Source: an uncultured Alphaproteobacteria bacterium (GTDB lineage: Bacteria > Pseudomonadota > Alphaproteobacteria > Parvibaculales > Parvibaculaceae). Taken from it: a DNA stretch of 36,627 nucleotides. The notes under the pieces are model-generated. The model was not told where the DNA came from and ran no database searches. It saw only the letters and a program-made list of their open reading frames with translations. Shown piece after piece: positions 7,776 through 14,623 of the stretch. The stretch spans positions 1 through 36,627 of the forward strand of contig CAISYL010000166.1 in assembly GCA_903889655.1 (NCBI GenBank), written 5' to 3'. The first letter of the stretch is position 1. Every line of letters begins with the position of its first letter. The translations under genes were made by a program, and so were the position numbers.

Positions 7776-7818
7776 GCGGATCGAGAAGAAGCCCGACCGG
7801 GTTGTGGCGGGGCGGTAG
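7776..7818. repeat. 43-bp direct repeat, copy 2 (remnant of g3.5-like 3' end)
   Basis: Second copy of 7356-7398 with two mismatches, including the stop codon. Weaker coding similarity extends a few codons further upstream (reading SNCAKRIEKKPDRVVAGR against ASLARIEEKLDRVVAGR), so this looks like the tail of a second g3.5-like allele left after insertion or recombination. Confidence 0.85.
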
Positions 7819-7877
7819 ACGGAGGAATTGAAAGGACGGTAGCCTGAACCAGAATTATCCGAACGGGGGGAAGCGCG

Positions 7878-8756
7878 ATGAGGGCGATCAGTGAGAAGAG
7901 GCCGTGGTTTGTGGGGCTGGTGTTTATCCTGCTCGGGCCTTTTTTCGGCATGTTGTTTCTTGGCCGGTGGCGCTGGGCGGCCGTCTATCTTGCCGGGATG
8001 GTGGCGCTTTCTTTTGCGATAGAATCCATCCTTCACATGAATTCCTATGCCTTGCCGGGGATTCTTCTCCTCGGCTCCATCGGATTGATCGGGCTGGTTC
8101 ACGGCGTCGTCATTGCGCGGCGGATGGATCGCGCGGAGCCGTTGAAGCCGGGGGCGGGCTACGCCGTGCTCGTGGTGGGTTTCGGTCTGGTGGTCGCTGC
8201 CGTCGGCGTGCGTCTGTTTCTCTACCGGTCTTTCGACATTCCTTCGTCGTCCATGGTTCCGACGCTCAACCAGGGCGATACTTTCTTCGTCGACCTGCGG
8301 GCCTATGCGTCGGGCAAACCAAAGTTCGGCGATCTCGTCGTTTTCTGGTCGCCGGTGAAGCACAGCTACTTCGTGAAACGCATCGCAGGTGTTCCGGGCG
8401 ACAGGGTTCAGATGAAGGATAGCGTACTTTATGTGAATGGCGTCGCGGCGCCGAGGCAGGAGGTCGAACCCTTCGAACGACAGGGGCGCAAGTTCCGGCA
8501 GTTTGCCGAGAAGCGACCCGACGGAGGAAAATATCTGACGCTCGATATGATTGAGAACGCTCCGGGCGACAACACGGACGAATATACGGTGCCCGACCAT
8601 CACTACTTCATGATGGGCGACAATCGAGACAATTCGAACGATAGCCGGTTTCAGGGCGGCATGGGTTACGTGGACGAGGACGATATTCTGGGCCGCATCG
8701 CATTTCTCTATTGGGACGGGACGGCGAAGCGGGCGGTGTTCCGTCGCGTGGAGTAG
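7878..8756 (+). CDS. lepB: signal peptidase I (S26 family), extra copy within phage-like cluster
   Basis: 292 residues, start supported by GGGGGGAAGCGCG. It cleaves signal peptides from exported proteins at the outer face of the inner membrane. The catalytic motifs are complete: Ser125 in IPSSSMVPTLNQGD, Lys167 in VKRIAGVPGDRV, and the box D/E region MMGDNRDNSNDSRFQG (245-260). Unusually, the N-terminal part carries about three hydrophobic helices (10-28, 33-52, 58-80) before the usual one (94-116), giving a longer membrane anchor than typical LepB. It sits between the g3.5-like and protease genes, where no such gene is normally found in GTA clusters, and is followed 10 bases later by an unknown exported protein that may be its partner or substrate (inference). 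It is probably not the housekeeping copy. Confidence 0.9.
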   Translation: MRAISEKRPWFVGLVFILLGPFFGMLFLGRWRWAAVYLAGMVALSFAIESILHMNSYALPGILLLGSIGLIGLVHGVVIARRMDRAEPLKPGAGYAVLVVGFGLVVAAVGVRLFLYRSFDIPSSSMVPTLNQGDTFFVDLRAYASGKPKFGDLVVFWSPVKHSYFVKRIAGVPGDRVQMKDSVLYVNGVAAPRQEVEPFERQGRKFRQFAEKRPDGGKYLTLDMIENAPGDNTDEYTVPDHHYFMMGDNRDNSNDSRFQGGMGYVDEDDILGRIAFLYWDGTAKRAVFRRVE

Positions 8757-8766
8757 GAGAGGCGGA

Positions 8767-9513
8767 ATGCGCAGGTTCGGCGTGGTGCCGATGATCGCGG
8801 CTCTGTTCTTTCTCTCCGCGCCGGCGATTGCGGAGGAGAAGCCGAGTTGCCATAGCTACGATGCGGCCGATCCGAACCCGAAGGTACAGCGGGAGTTCGG
8901 GGCGCTGTTTCGCAAGGGGTATGAGGTTGCGACGATTTGCGGTGCTGTCGTGGGACCGCTCGAGTACTTCATTGGCTACCGACCGGTAAAAGGACCGACC
9001 GGTGTATGCCTGTACCGGCAGAGAGCTCTAGATCGCGAGTTGGCGCTCGATCAACGGCTGAACGATGACTACGATCACGCTGAAATGTCCTATCGCTGGT
9101 TTGGTGACGGACCCTGTCCGCCTCCGGCGGATGCACGCTACTACCTCGCCGACGGAGTGCCGGATGAGGCATTTACGGCGATGATGGATTTCTGGAATCT
9201 TGCGCGGAAACGAGACGATTTTGCCAGGCTCTTTTCCCGCATTCCCGGGGGGGCGGAGAAGATCAAGTTTCTGAATTTTCTGCGCGAAGCGGTGGATAGC
9301 GGAAAGGTCAAGCTGGAAGATGTGCATCTGGATAACCAAAGACACATCGGCATCGCCGGCGCTTCGGACCGCCAAGATATATTCTATAGCGTCACGATAA
9401 GCTATTACGGCTATTCCTATCCGATCACCTCACCCTCCATGGGTTGGAGCATTCAGGGAAAAGTGAAGAACGGTGAATTCGTGCCGGTTGCTGTGGGTGA
9501 GATTCAATACTAG
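8767..9513 (+). CDS. exported protein of unknown function, cotranscribed with signal peptidase
   Basis: 248 residues beginning with a Sec signal peptide (MRRFGVVPMIAALFFLSAPA, cleavage likely after AIA). I recognise no family. The mature protein has cysteines at CHSYDA, TICGAVVG, GVCLYR and GPCPPP, which could form disulfides, a central helical region (about 150-185, rich in charged residues and Phe) and a C-terminal beta-looking stretch with many tyrosines (YSVTISYYGYSYPITSPSMG). It starts 10 bases after the signal peptidase stop, within one transcription unit (GGAGAGGCGGA precedes the ATG). Codon use looks less GC-biased than in neighbouring structural genes, in keeping with acquired cargo. 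A periplasmic or secreted location is inferred from the signal peptide. Confidence 0.75.
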   Translation: MRRFGVVPMIAALFFLSAPAIAEEKPSCHSYDAADPNPKVQREFGALFRKGYEVATICGAVVGPLEYFIGYRPVKGPTGVCLYRQRALDRELALDQRLNDDYDHAEMSYRWFGDGPCPPPADARYYLADGVPDEAFTAMMDFWNLARKRDDFARLFSRIPGGAEKIKFLNFLREAVDSGKVKLEDVHLDNQRHIGIAGASDRQDIFYSVTISYYGYSYPITSPSMGWSIQGKVKNGEFVPVAVGEIQY

Positions 9514-9529
9514 GCGACAGGCGGCCTCG

Positions 9530-9643
9530 CCCTTCGAGACGGCTGCTTCGCAGCCTCCTCAGGGTGAGGATCGAACAAGTGGGGATGGAATACGGAACGT
9601 GTTCCTCGTCCTGAGGAGCGGGCGGAGCCCGCGTCTCGAAGGA
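9530..9643. repeat. family C palindromic repeat, two-armed
   Basis: Arm 1 reads CCTTCGAGACGGCTGCTTCG then CAGCCTCCTCAGGGTGAGGA; arm 2 is its near inverse, TCCTCGTCCTGAGGAGCGGG then CGGAGCCCGCGTCTCGAAGG. The pair could fold into a long cruciform or RNA hairpin downstream of the unknown exported protein. Single arms occur at 3006-3052 and 26405-26442. Confidence 0.8.
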
Positions 9644-9666
9644 TGAAGGCCGGGAGAGAAAGACGC

Positions 9667-9692
9667 AAAGGCGCCCAGGGGGCGCCTTTTTT
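9667..9692 (+). terminator. intrinsic terminator just upstream of protease gene
   Basis: A perfect 9-bp stem AAAGGCGCC (9667-9675) / GGCGCCTTT (9681-9689) with loop CAGGG, running into TTTTTTA. It would end the signal-peptidase transcript. It also lies only 17 bases before the protease start, so protease and capsid need either readthrough, antitermination or an unseen promoter. Confidence 0.8.
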
Positions 9693-9708
9693 ATTGCCAG
9701 GAGGTCAG

Positions 9709-10377
9709 GTGGAACAGCAGCGGTCGGAGCAGAAGGCGACGCGGTTCGATGTCAAGGGATTGCGCGAAGATGGGAGTTTCGAGGGGTATGCGTCGCTCTT
9801 CGGCGCGGAGGATCTCGGGCGCGACGTGGTGATGCCGGGGGCGTTCCGGGCGTCGCTCGGCAAGCGGGGCCCTCGCGGGATCAAGATGCTTTATCAGCAC
9901 GACCCCAACGAAGTGATCGGCGTCTGGATGAAGCTCAGCGAAGACATGCGCGGGCTTCGCGTCGAGGGGAAGCTGCTCCCCGATGTGGGGCGCTCGCGCG
10001 AGGTGCTGAGCCTGATGCGCGCCGGCGCGATCGACGGGCTCTCCATCGGCTATCACGTCGTCAAGGCGACGAAGGACGCCAAGAGCGGCTTGCGCAAGCT
10101 GATCGAGGTCGACCTCTGGGAAATTTCGGTCGTGACCTTTCCGATGCTGCCGGAGGCGCGGATCAGCGCCGTCAAATCGGCGGCGCGGCCGACGGAACGG
10201 GAATTCGAACGCTGGCTGACGCGGGATGCGGGGTTCAGCCGTTCGGATGCGCGCCGGATCATTTCGGCGGGCTACAAGGCGCTGGCGGTTTCGCGGGACG
10301 CGAAAGGCGGCGACGAGATTTCGGCGGTGGCGCGGACGATCCGCGCGACGGCCGAACGAGCTTTCAAGCACAACTGA
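9709..10377 (+). CDS. HK97-family prohead protease (g4)
   Basis: 222 residues from a GTG at 9709 preceded by AGGAGGT. The upstream in-frame ATG at 9643 is rejected because the intrinsic terminator lies between. It matures the capsid by cleaving the scaffold-like N-terminal domain of the major capsid protein. Family S78 motifs are visible: FEGYASLFG (25-32), DVVMPGAF (39-46), catalytic His64 in MLYQHDPNEVIGVW, and Ser112 in GAIDGLSIGY, followed by the L.EISVVTFPMLPEA block. The C-terminal extension (about 160-222, with FERWLTRDAGFSRSDARRII) is commonly seen in GTA and related proteases. It is followed 15 bases later by the capsid gene with its own strong Shine-Dalgarno. Confidence 0.92.
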   Translation: MEQQRSEQKATRFDVKGLREDGSFEGYASLFGAEDLGRDVVMPGAFRASLGKRGPRGIKMLYQHDPNEVIGVWMKLSEDMRGLRVEGKLLPDVGRSREVLSLMRAGAIDGLSIGYHVVKATKDAKSGLRKLIEVDLWEISVVTFPMLPEARISAVKSAARPTEREFERWLTRDAGFSRSDARRIISAGYKALAVSRDAKGGDEISAVARTIRATAERAFKHN

Positions 10378-10392
10378 ACGAGGAGAGCACGA

Positions 10393-11691
10393 ATGAGTGC
10401 ATTCATGACCGGCGTCCCGCGCATCGGGGCGTCGTTGAAGGGCCATGCGCGCGCGCCCGAAACGAAGAGCGCGGCGTCGCACGAGGTGCGGGACGCGATG
10501 GACGAGTTTCTCGGCGCCTTCGAGGAATTCAAGCAGGCGAATGACGAGCGGCTCGACGAGATCGAGAAGAGGCTCACCGCCGACGTGTTGACGGAAGAGA
10601 AGGTCGACCGCATCAACCGCGCGCTCGACCGGCAGAAGAAGACGGTGGACGAGTTGGCGCTGACGCTGGCGCGGCCCGAAATCGGAGGCGAGACGCGGAC
10701 GCGGCTCGATCCGGCGCGGCGCGAGCACAAGCGCGCCTTCGATCTCTATGTGAGGAAGGGCGAGGCGCAGGATCTGCGCGCGCTCGAAGCCAAGGCGCTG
10801 TCGGCGCAGTCCGATCCCGATGGCGGCTATCTGGTTCCGGCGGAGACGGAGCGGATGATCGACCGCATCGTCTCCGATGCCTCGCCCATCCGCGCCATCG
10901 CCGGCGTCCGCCAGATCGGGGCGGCGAGCTACAAGAAGCCCTTCACCGTGTCGGGCCCGGCGAGCGGATGGGTCGGCGAGACCGAGACGCGGAGCGAGAC
11001 GACCGCCTCGTCGCTTTCGGAACTCGAATTCCCGGCGATGGAGCTCTACGCGATGCCGGCGGCGACCTCGACGCTGCTCGACGACGCGGCGATCAATATC
11101 GATCAGTGGCTCGCCGAGGAAGTGCAGACGGCCTTCGCCGAACAGGAGGGCTCGGCCTTCGTCACCGGCGACGGCGTCAGGCGTCCGCGTGGCTTTCTCT
11201 CCTATGCGAAGGTCGCGAACGCGTCGTGGTCCTGGGGCAAGCTCGGCTATCTCGCGACCGGCGTTGCGGGCGGATTTCAGACGTCCAATCCGTCGGACAC
11301 GCTGATCGACCTCATCTATGCGGTGAAGGCGGGCTATCGTTCCAACGCGCGCTTCGTGATGAACCGCGCGACGCAGTCGGTGATCCGCAAATTCAAGGAT
11401 GCGGAGGGCAACTATCTCTGGCAGCCGGGCCTTGCCGCCGGCGCGCCGCCGACGCTGCTCAACTATCCGGTGACGGAGGCCGAGGACATGCCTTCCATCG
11501 CCACCGACGCGACGGCGATCGCCTTCGGCGATTTCAAGCGCGGCTATCTGATCGTCGACAGGCTCGGCGTGCGGGTGCTGCGCGATCCCTACAGCGCCAA
11601 ACCCTACGTGCTCTTCTATACGACGAAGCGCGTGGGCGGCGGCGTGCAGAATTTCGAGGCGCTGAAGCTTCTGAAATTCGGAACGGCGTGA
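10393..11691 (+). CDS. HK97-fold major capsid protein (g5)
   Basis: 432 residues, start supported by GAGGAGAGCACGA. Residues about 35-110 form a charged coiled-coil delta/scaffold domain (DEFLGAFEEFKQANDERLDE, then KRLTADVLTEEKVDRINRAL) that the protease is expected to remove near the junction before SAQSDPDGGYLVPAE. The mature HK97 fold follows with typical blocks: GGYLVPAETERMIDRIV, SPIRAIAGVRQ, WVGETETRSET, ATSTLLDDAAINIDQWLAEE, FVTGDGVRRPRGFLSY, FVMNRATQSVIRKFKDAEG and the C-terminal GFGDFKRGYLIVDR-like segment. No truncation is seen. This is the building block of the particle head. Confidence 0.95.
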   Translation: MSAFMTGVPRIGASLKGHARAPETKSAASHEVRDAMDEFLGAFEEFKQANDERLDEIEKRLTADVLTEEKVDRINRALDRQKKTVDELALTLARPEIGGETRTRLDPARREHKRAFDLYVRKGEAQDLRALEAKALSAQSDPDGGYLVPAETERMIDRIVSDASPIRAIAGVRQIGAASYKKPFTVSGPASGWVGETETRSETTASSLSELEFPAMELYAMPAATSTLLDDAAINIDQWLAEEVQTAFAEQEGSAFVTGDGVRRPRGFLSYAKVANASWSWGKLGYLATGVAGGFQTSNPSDTLIDLIYAVKAGYRSNARFVMNRATQSVIRKFKDAEGNYLWQPGLAAGAPPTLLNYPVTEAEDMPSIATDATAIAFGDFKRGYLIVDRLGVRVLRDPYSAKPYVLFYTTKRVGGGVQNFEALKLLKFGTA

Positions 11692-11702
11692 AGGAGAGAG
11701 AC

Positions 11703-12134
11703 ATGCGCGACTTTCATCGCAACATCAAGACCGTGCAGGCGCTCGATCCGGCCGTCACCACGGCGGCGCGGACCGGCGCGCCGATCGACGGCCAGGGCTT
11801 CCAGGCGGTCGAGCACATCGTGCTCTTCGGCGCTTCGGGCGACACGCTGTCGCCGACGCTCAAGACGGATGTGAAGCTCGAAGCGTCGGAGGACGGCAGC
11901 GTCTGGTCGCCGGTCGTCGACGCGAAAGCGGTTTCGGGCGGGCCGGTATCGGCGGCGGGCGTCTTCGCTACGGTCGATGCCGCCGCGAAGGCGCAGGCCG
12001 CCTACCGCATCGGCTATCTCGGCAATGCGCGCTACAGCCGCATCAGCCTAGCGCTGACCGGCACGCATACGAACGGCACGCCGGTGGCGGCGATCGCGGT
12101 TCTGTCGAAAGCGAATGTGAAGCCGGTCGTCTGA
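11703..12134 (+). CDS. capsid-proximal structural protein, possible decoration protein
   Basis: 143 residues starting 11 bases after the capsid stop with AAGGAGAGAG upstream, so it is cotranslated with capsid. The sequence is beta-rich with few charges: EHIVLFGASGDTLSPTLKTD, VKLEASEDGSVWSPVVDA, GYLGNARYSRISLALTGTHT and NGTPVAAIAVLSK. The 'GDTLS...E.S.DG..W.PV...GY.G..RY.R....GTH.NGTP' layout recurs in proteins encoded directly after the major capsid gene in small tailed phages, where a head-surface role is assumed. I do not recall it as part of the classical Rhodobacter GTA cluster. No signal peptide or helix-rich region. An intrinsic terminator follows at 12148-12191, placing it at the end of the capsid transcript segment. 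Confidence 0.65.
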   Translation: MRDFHRNIKTVQALDPAVTTAARTGAPIDGQGFQAVEHIVLFGASGDTLSPTLKTDVKLEASEDGSVWSPVVDAKAVSGGPVSAAGVFATVDAAAKAQAAYRIGYLGNARYSRISLALTGTHTNGTPVAAIAVLSKANVKPVV

Positions 12135-12147
12135 TCGGCTTTGCGGG

Positions 12148-12191
12148 CGTCCCGGCTCTCTGCTCCTCCCCGGAGAGCCGGGACGTCTTTT
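12148..12191 (+). terminator. intrinsic terminator after capsid-proximal gene
   Basis: A perfect 13-bp stem CGTCCCGGCTCTC (12148-12160) / GAGAGCCGGGACG (12173-12185) with a 12-base loop, followed by TCTTTTC. It would cut most transcripts after protease, capsid and the capsid-proximal gene, so that head protein is made in excess over connectors and tail. Confidence 0.85.
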
Positions 12192-12244
12192 CTCGTCTCT
12201 TCCAAAAAAGGGGAGACCATTGCGGCATTTTCGAAAGACACATC

Positions 12245-12817
12245 ATGACACTCATCCTGACGGCGGGGCCGGCCGAGGAGCCGGTGACGCTTGGCGAGGC
12301 GCGGGCGTTTCTCCGGCTCGACGACACGAGCGAGGACGGGCTCGTCACGGCGCTCATCACGGCGGCGCGGGCGACGCTGGAAGCCGAGACGCGGCGCGCC
12401 TTCGTGACCCAGGGCTGGCGGATGCTGCTCGACCGCTTTCCCGAAGGGGCCATCGTGATGCCGCTCGCGCCGGTGAACGGGATCGCGGCCATCACGCTGC
12501 TGGCGCGCGAGGGCGCGGGCGAAACGCTCGACGCCGGCCTCTACGATCCGGAACTCGGCGCCGAGCCGCCGCGCATTCATCTTGCCGCGGCCGGCGCCTG
12601 GCCGAAGCCGAAGAAACGCGCGGCCGGAATCGCGGTCGATTTCACCGCCGGCTATGGCGGTCCGGCGGCTGTGCCGCAGGCGCTGCGCCAAGCGGTGCTG
12701 TTGCTCGTCGCGCACTGGTTCGAGACGCGGCTGCCGGTCGCCTTCGACGCCACCGCGTCGGAGATCCCGTTCACGGTGGCGGCGCTGATCGCGCCCTATC
12801 GGAGGTTCAGATTATGA
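12245..12817 (+). CDS. head-tail connector / adaptor (g6, gp6-like)
   Basis: 190 residues. The N-terminal part matches phage head-tail connector proteins (EPVTLGEARAFLRLDDTSED, then LITAARATLEAETRRAFVTQ and GWRMLLDRFPEG), and the C-terminal part carries the usual AVDFTAGYGGPAAVPQALRQ and AVLLLVAHWFETR. The protein forms a ring that joins portal to tail. The start at 12245 has only a weak Shine-Dalgarno. Its stop overlaps the next ATG (ATGA), so the connector genes are coupled. It is the first gene after the strong terminator at 12148-12191. Confidence 0.9.
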   Translation: MTLILTAGPAEEPVTLGEARAFLRLDDTSEDGLVTALITAARATLEAETRRAFVTQGWRMLLDRFPEGAIVMPLAPVNGIAAITLLAREGAGETLDAGLYDPELGAEPPRIHLAAAGAWPKPKKRAAGIAVDFTAGYGGPAAVPQALRQAVLLLVAHWFETRLPVAFDATASEIPFTVAALIAPYRRFRL

Positions 12818-13140
12818 GCGCGCGCGATCCGGGCCGCCTGCGCGAGCGCGTCACCATCGAGATGCAGGTGCGGACGGCGGACGGCGCGGGCGGCGCTTCC
12901 ATCGGCTGGACGGCGCTGGCGACCGTCGCGGCCGAGGTCATCTCGTTCAAGGGCGCGTCGCTCGTTGCGGGTGAACGCGACGAGGCGCGCGAGCCCTTCC
13001 GCGTCGTCATCCGCTATCGCGGCGATGTGACGACCGAAATGCGCATCGCCTGGCGCGGGCGCCTGCTCGACATTCTGAGCCGCCACGACCCGGACGGCGG
13101 GCGGCGATGGCTCGCCCTCGATTGCGAGGAAAGAACATGA
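12814..13140 (+). CDS. head closure / head-tail stopper protein (g7)
   Basis: 108 residues, starting in an ATGA overlap with the preceding gene, preceded by GGAGG. It is a short all-beta SPP1 gp16-like head closure protein: RLRERVTIEMQVRTADGAGG, then IGWTALATVAAEVISFKGAS, then FRVVIRYRGDVTTEMRIAWR and the terminal LDILSRHDPDGGRRWLALDC. The DPG start and 'R...W.GR.LDI' pattern are typical. It plugs the portal and prevents DNA loss until tail joining. It overlaps the next gene by four bases. Confidence 0.88.
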   Translation: MSARDPGRLRERVTIEMQVRTADGAGGASIGWTALATVAAEVISFKGASLVAGERDEAREPFRVVIRYRGDVTTEMRIAWRGRLLDILSRHDPDGGRRWLALDCEERT

Positions 13141-13550
13141 GCGCCTATGACGCCGACCTCGCCTTGCAGAAGGCGATCCATGCGCGGCTCGTTACCGACG
13201 AGACGCTGACCGCGCTGATCGGGACGCGGCTCCATGACAATGTGCCGGGCGATGCGGCGTTCCCCTACGCGACGCTCGGCGAAGCGCAGGTCGCGGACTG
13301 GAGCACCGGCGACAGCGAGGGCGCGGAGCATCGGCTTTCGTTCCATGTCTATTCGCGCGGCGGCGGGCGCGCCGAGACGAAGACGATCCTCGGCGCGATC
13401 AATGCGGCGCTGCATGAGGCGGCGCTGATGCTCGGTGGCGCGCGGCTCGTGAGCTTGCGCTTTCTCGATGCGGAGACGCGGCGCGAGCCGGACGGCACGA
13501 CCTGGCGCGGGACGATCCGTTTCCACGCCCTCACCGAAATCACGGAGTGA
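13137..13550 (+). CDS. tail terminator / DUF3168 protein (g8)
   Basis: 137 residues, starting in an ATGA overlap. The sequence has the DUF3168 pattern: LALQKAIHARLVTDETLTAL, LIGTRLHDNVPGDAAFPYAT, LGEAQVADWSTGDSEGAEHR, LSFHVYSRGGGRAETKTILG and the C-terminal VSLRFLDAETRREPDGTTWR. DUF3168 proteins cap the tail tube at the end that joins the head. It sits in the compact connector-tail block; the next gene begins four bases after its stop. Confidence 0.9.
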   Translation: MSAYDADLALQKAIHARLVTDETLTALIGTRLHDNVPGDAAFPYATLGEAQVADWSTGDSEGAEHRLSFHVYSRGGGRAETKTILGAINAALHEAALMLGGARLVSLRFLDAETRREPDGTTWRGTIRFHALTEITE

Positions 13551-13554
13551 CATC

Positions 13555-13968
13555 ATGGCGGCCCAGAAAGGCAAGGACCTGCTCGTCAAGCTCGACGCGG
13601 GCGGGACGGGAACATTCTCGACGGTGGCGGGCTTGCGCACGCGCGCGCTCGCCTTCAACGCGCGCAGCGTCGACGTGACGAATGCCGATTCCGCCGGGCG
13701 GTGGCGCGAATTGCTGGAAGGCGCGGGCGTGCGCTCGGCCTCGATCACGGGGCGCGGCATTTTCCGCGACGAAGCATCGGATGCGGCGATCCGGCAAATC
13801 TTCTTCGACGGTGCGATCCGGAACTGGCAGATCGTCATTCCCGATTTCGGCACGGTCGCCGGGGCGTTCCAGATCACGGCGCTCGAATTTTCCGGCGAGC
13901 ATGACGGCGAGGTGAGCTTCGACATGGCGCTGGAGAGCGCGGGCGCACTTGGTTTTACCGCGATGTGA
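13555..13968 (+). CDS. major tail tube protein (g9)
   Basis: 137 residues. The start MAAQKGKDLLVKLDAG is at the typical position and the family pattern continues with TVAGLRTRALAFNARSVDVT, SAGRWRELLEGAGVRSASIT, GRGIFRDEASDAAIRQIFFD, and IVIPDFGTVAGAFQITALEF. This corresponds to the TP901-1-like major tail protein of GTA clusters, which stacks as rings to build the short non-contractile tail tube. The length is normal and the frame is clean. Confidence 0.92.
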   Translation: MAAQKGKDLLVKLDAGGTGTFSTVAGLRTRALAFNARSVDVTNADSAGRWRELLEGAGVRSASITGRGIFRDEASDAAIRQIFFDGAIRNWQIVIPDFGTVAGAFQITALEFSGEHDGEVSFDMALESAGALGFTAM

Positions 13969-13978
13969 GGTCGGCGAC

Positions 13979-14299
13979 ATGGCGAACAGACACAGGGGCG
14001 AGATCGAGGTGGTATTGGGGGGCGAGCGGCGCGTGCTGGTGCTGACGCTCGGCGCGCTGGCCGAACTCGAGGACGCATTCGGCGGCGAGGACATGCTGGC
14101 GCTGGCGTCGCGTTTCGAGACGGGGTGCATTTCGGCGCGGGATGCGATCCGCATCATCGGCGCGGGATTGCGTGGTGCGGGTAATGAGGTGAGCGACGAG
14201 GACGTGGCGCGGATGAGCGCCGAAGGCGGCGCGAGCGGCTATATCGCGATCGTCGCGGATCTCTTCATTGCAACTTTCGGGGGAGAGACGGTTGCATGA
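13979..14299 (+). CDS. tail assembly chaperone-like GTA protein (g10)
   Basis: 106 residues from the ATG at 13979. It has the GTA g10 pattern: RGEIEVVLGGERRVLVLTLG, ALAELEDAFGGEDMLALASR, CISARDAIRIIGAGLRGAGN and the terminal ADLFIATFGGE. The family acts with the following short protein as tail assembly chaperones that bind the tape measure protein (established for related phages, inferred here). It overlaps the next gene by four bases. Confidence 0.88.
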   Translation: MANRHRGEIEVVLGGERRVLVLTLGALAELEDAFGGEDMLALASRFETGCISARDAIRIIGAGLRGAGNEVSDEDVARMSAEGGASGYIAIVADLFIATFGGETVA

Positions 14300-14487
14300 A
14301 ATCGTTTCCCTGGGCGCGCGTCATGGACATCGGCTTCGGGCATCTCAAGCTTGCGCCGGATCAGTTCTGGCGCATGACGCTGCCGGAGCTGGCGGCGGCG
14401 ACGCGCATGACTTCCCCGATGCAGGATGGCGATATGAAGGCCGAGCATCTGCAAGGTCTGATGAGACGGTTCCCGGACGGCATCTGA
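14296..14487 (+). CDS. tail assembly chaperone (g10.1, rcc01693/DUF2376 type)
   Basis: 63 residues, starting in an ATGA overlap. The pattern FPWARVMDIGFGHLKLAPDQ, then FWRMTLPELAAATRM and the C-terminal GLMRRFPDGI, is the standard short phage tail assembly chaperone of alphaproteobacterial GTAs. In the canonical order the tape measure gene follows immediately; here about 3.3 kb of other genes separate them. Confidence 0.9.
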   Translation: MKSFPWARVMDIGFGHLKLAPDQFWRMTLPELAAATRMTSPMQDGDMKAEHLQGLMRRFPDGI

Positions 14488-14585
14488 TGGCGGCGAAATG
14501 ATTGTGTCAGAGGAGCAGCCTCGTAGCCGGGACGCCGGTCCTGGGAAAGGTGAAGGTCGCGACACGGACGTTCGGCCCGAAGTAA

Positions 14586-14623
14586 CGTGCAGTCAGAGCG
14601 TACGGAGACGCTCCGACTGCACG
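14586..14623 (-). terminator. hairpin straddling the stop of the lipoprotein gene
   Basis: CGTGCAGTC-A-GAGCGT pairs with ACGCTC-C-GACTGCACG around a six-base loop, interrupted by one mismatch. It overlaps the last codons of the minus-strand lipoprotein gene. The tail TTACTT is weak, so it may act as a poor terminator or as a 3'-end stabiliser. Confidence 0.55.

Noticed and set aside
12220-13140. Long plus frame starting at TTG 12220 as a fused connector protein
   Set aside because: Its first part is an out-of-frame shadow of the connector gene; only the part from ATG 12814 matches a family.
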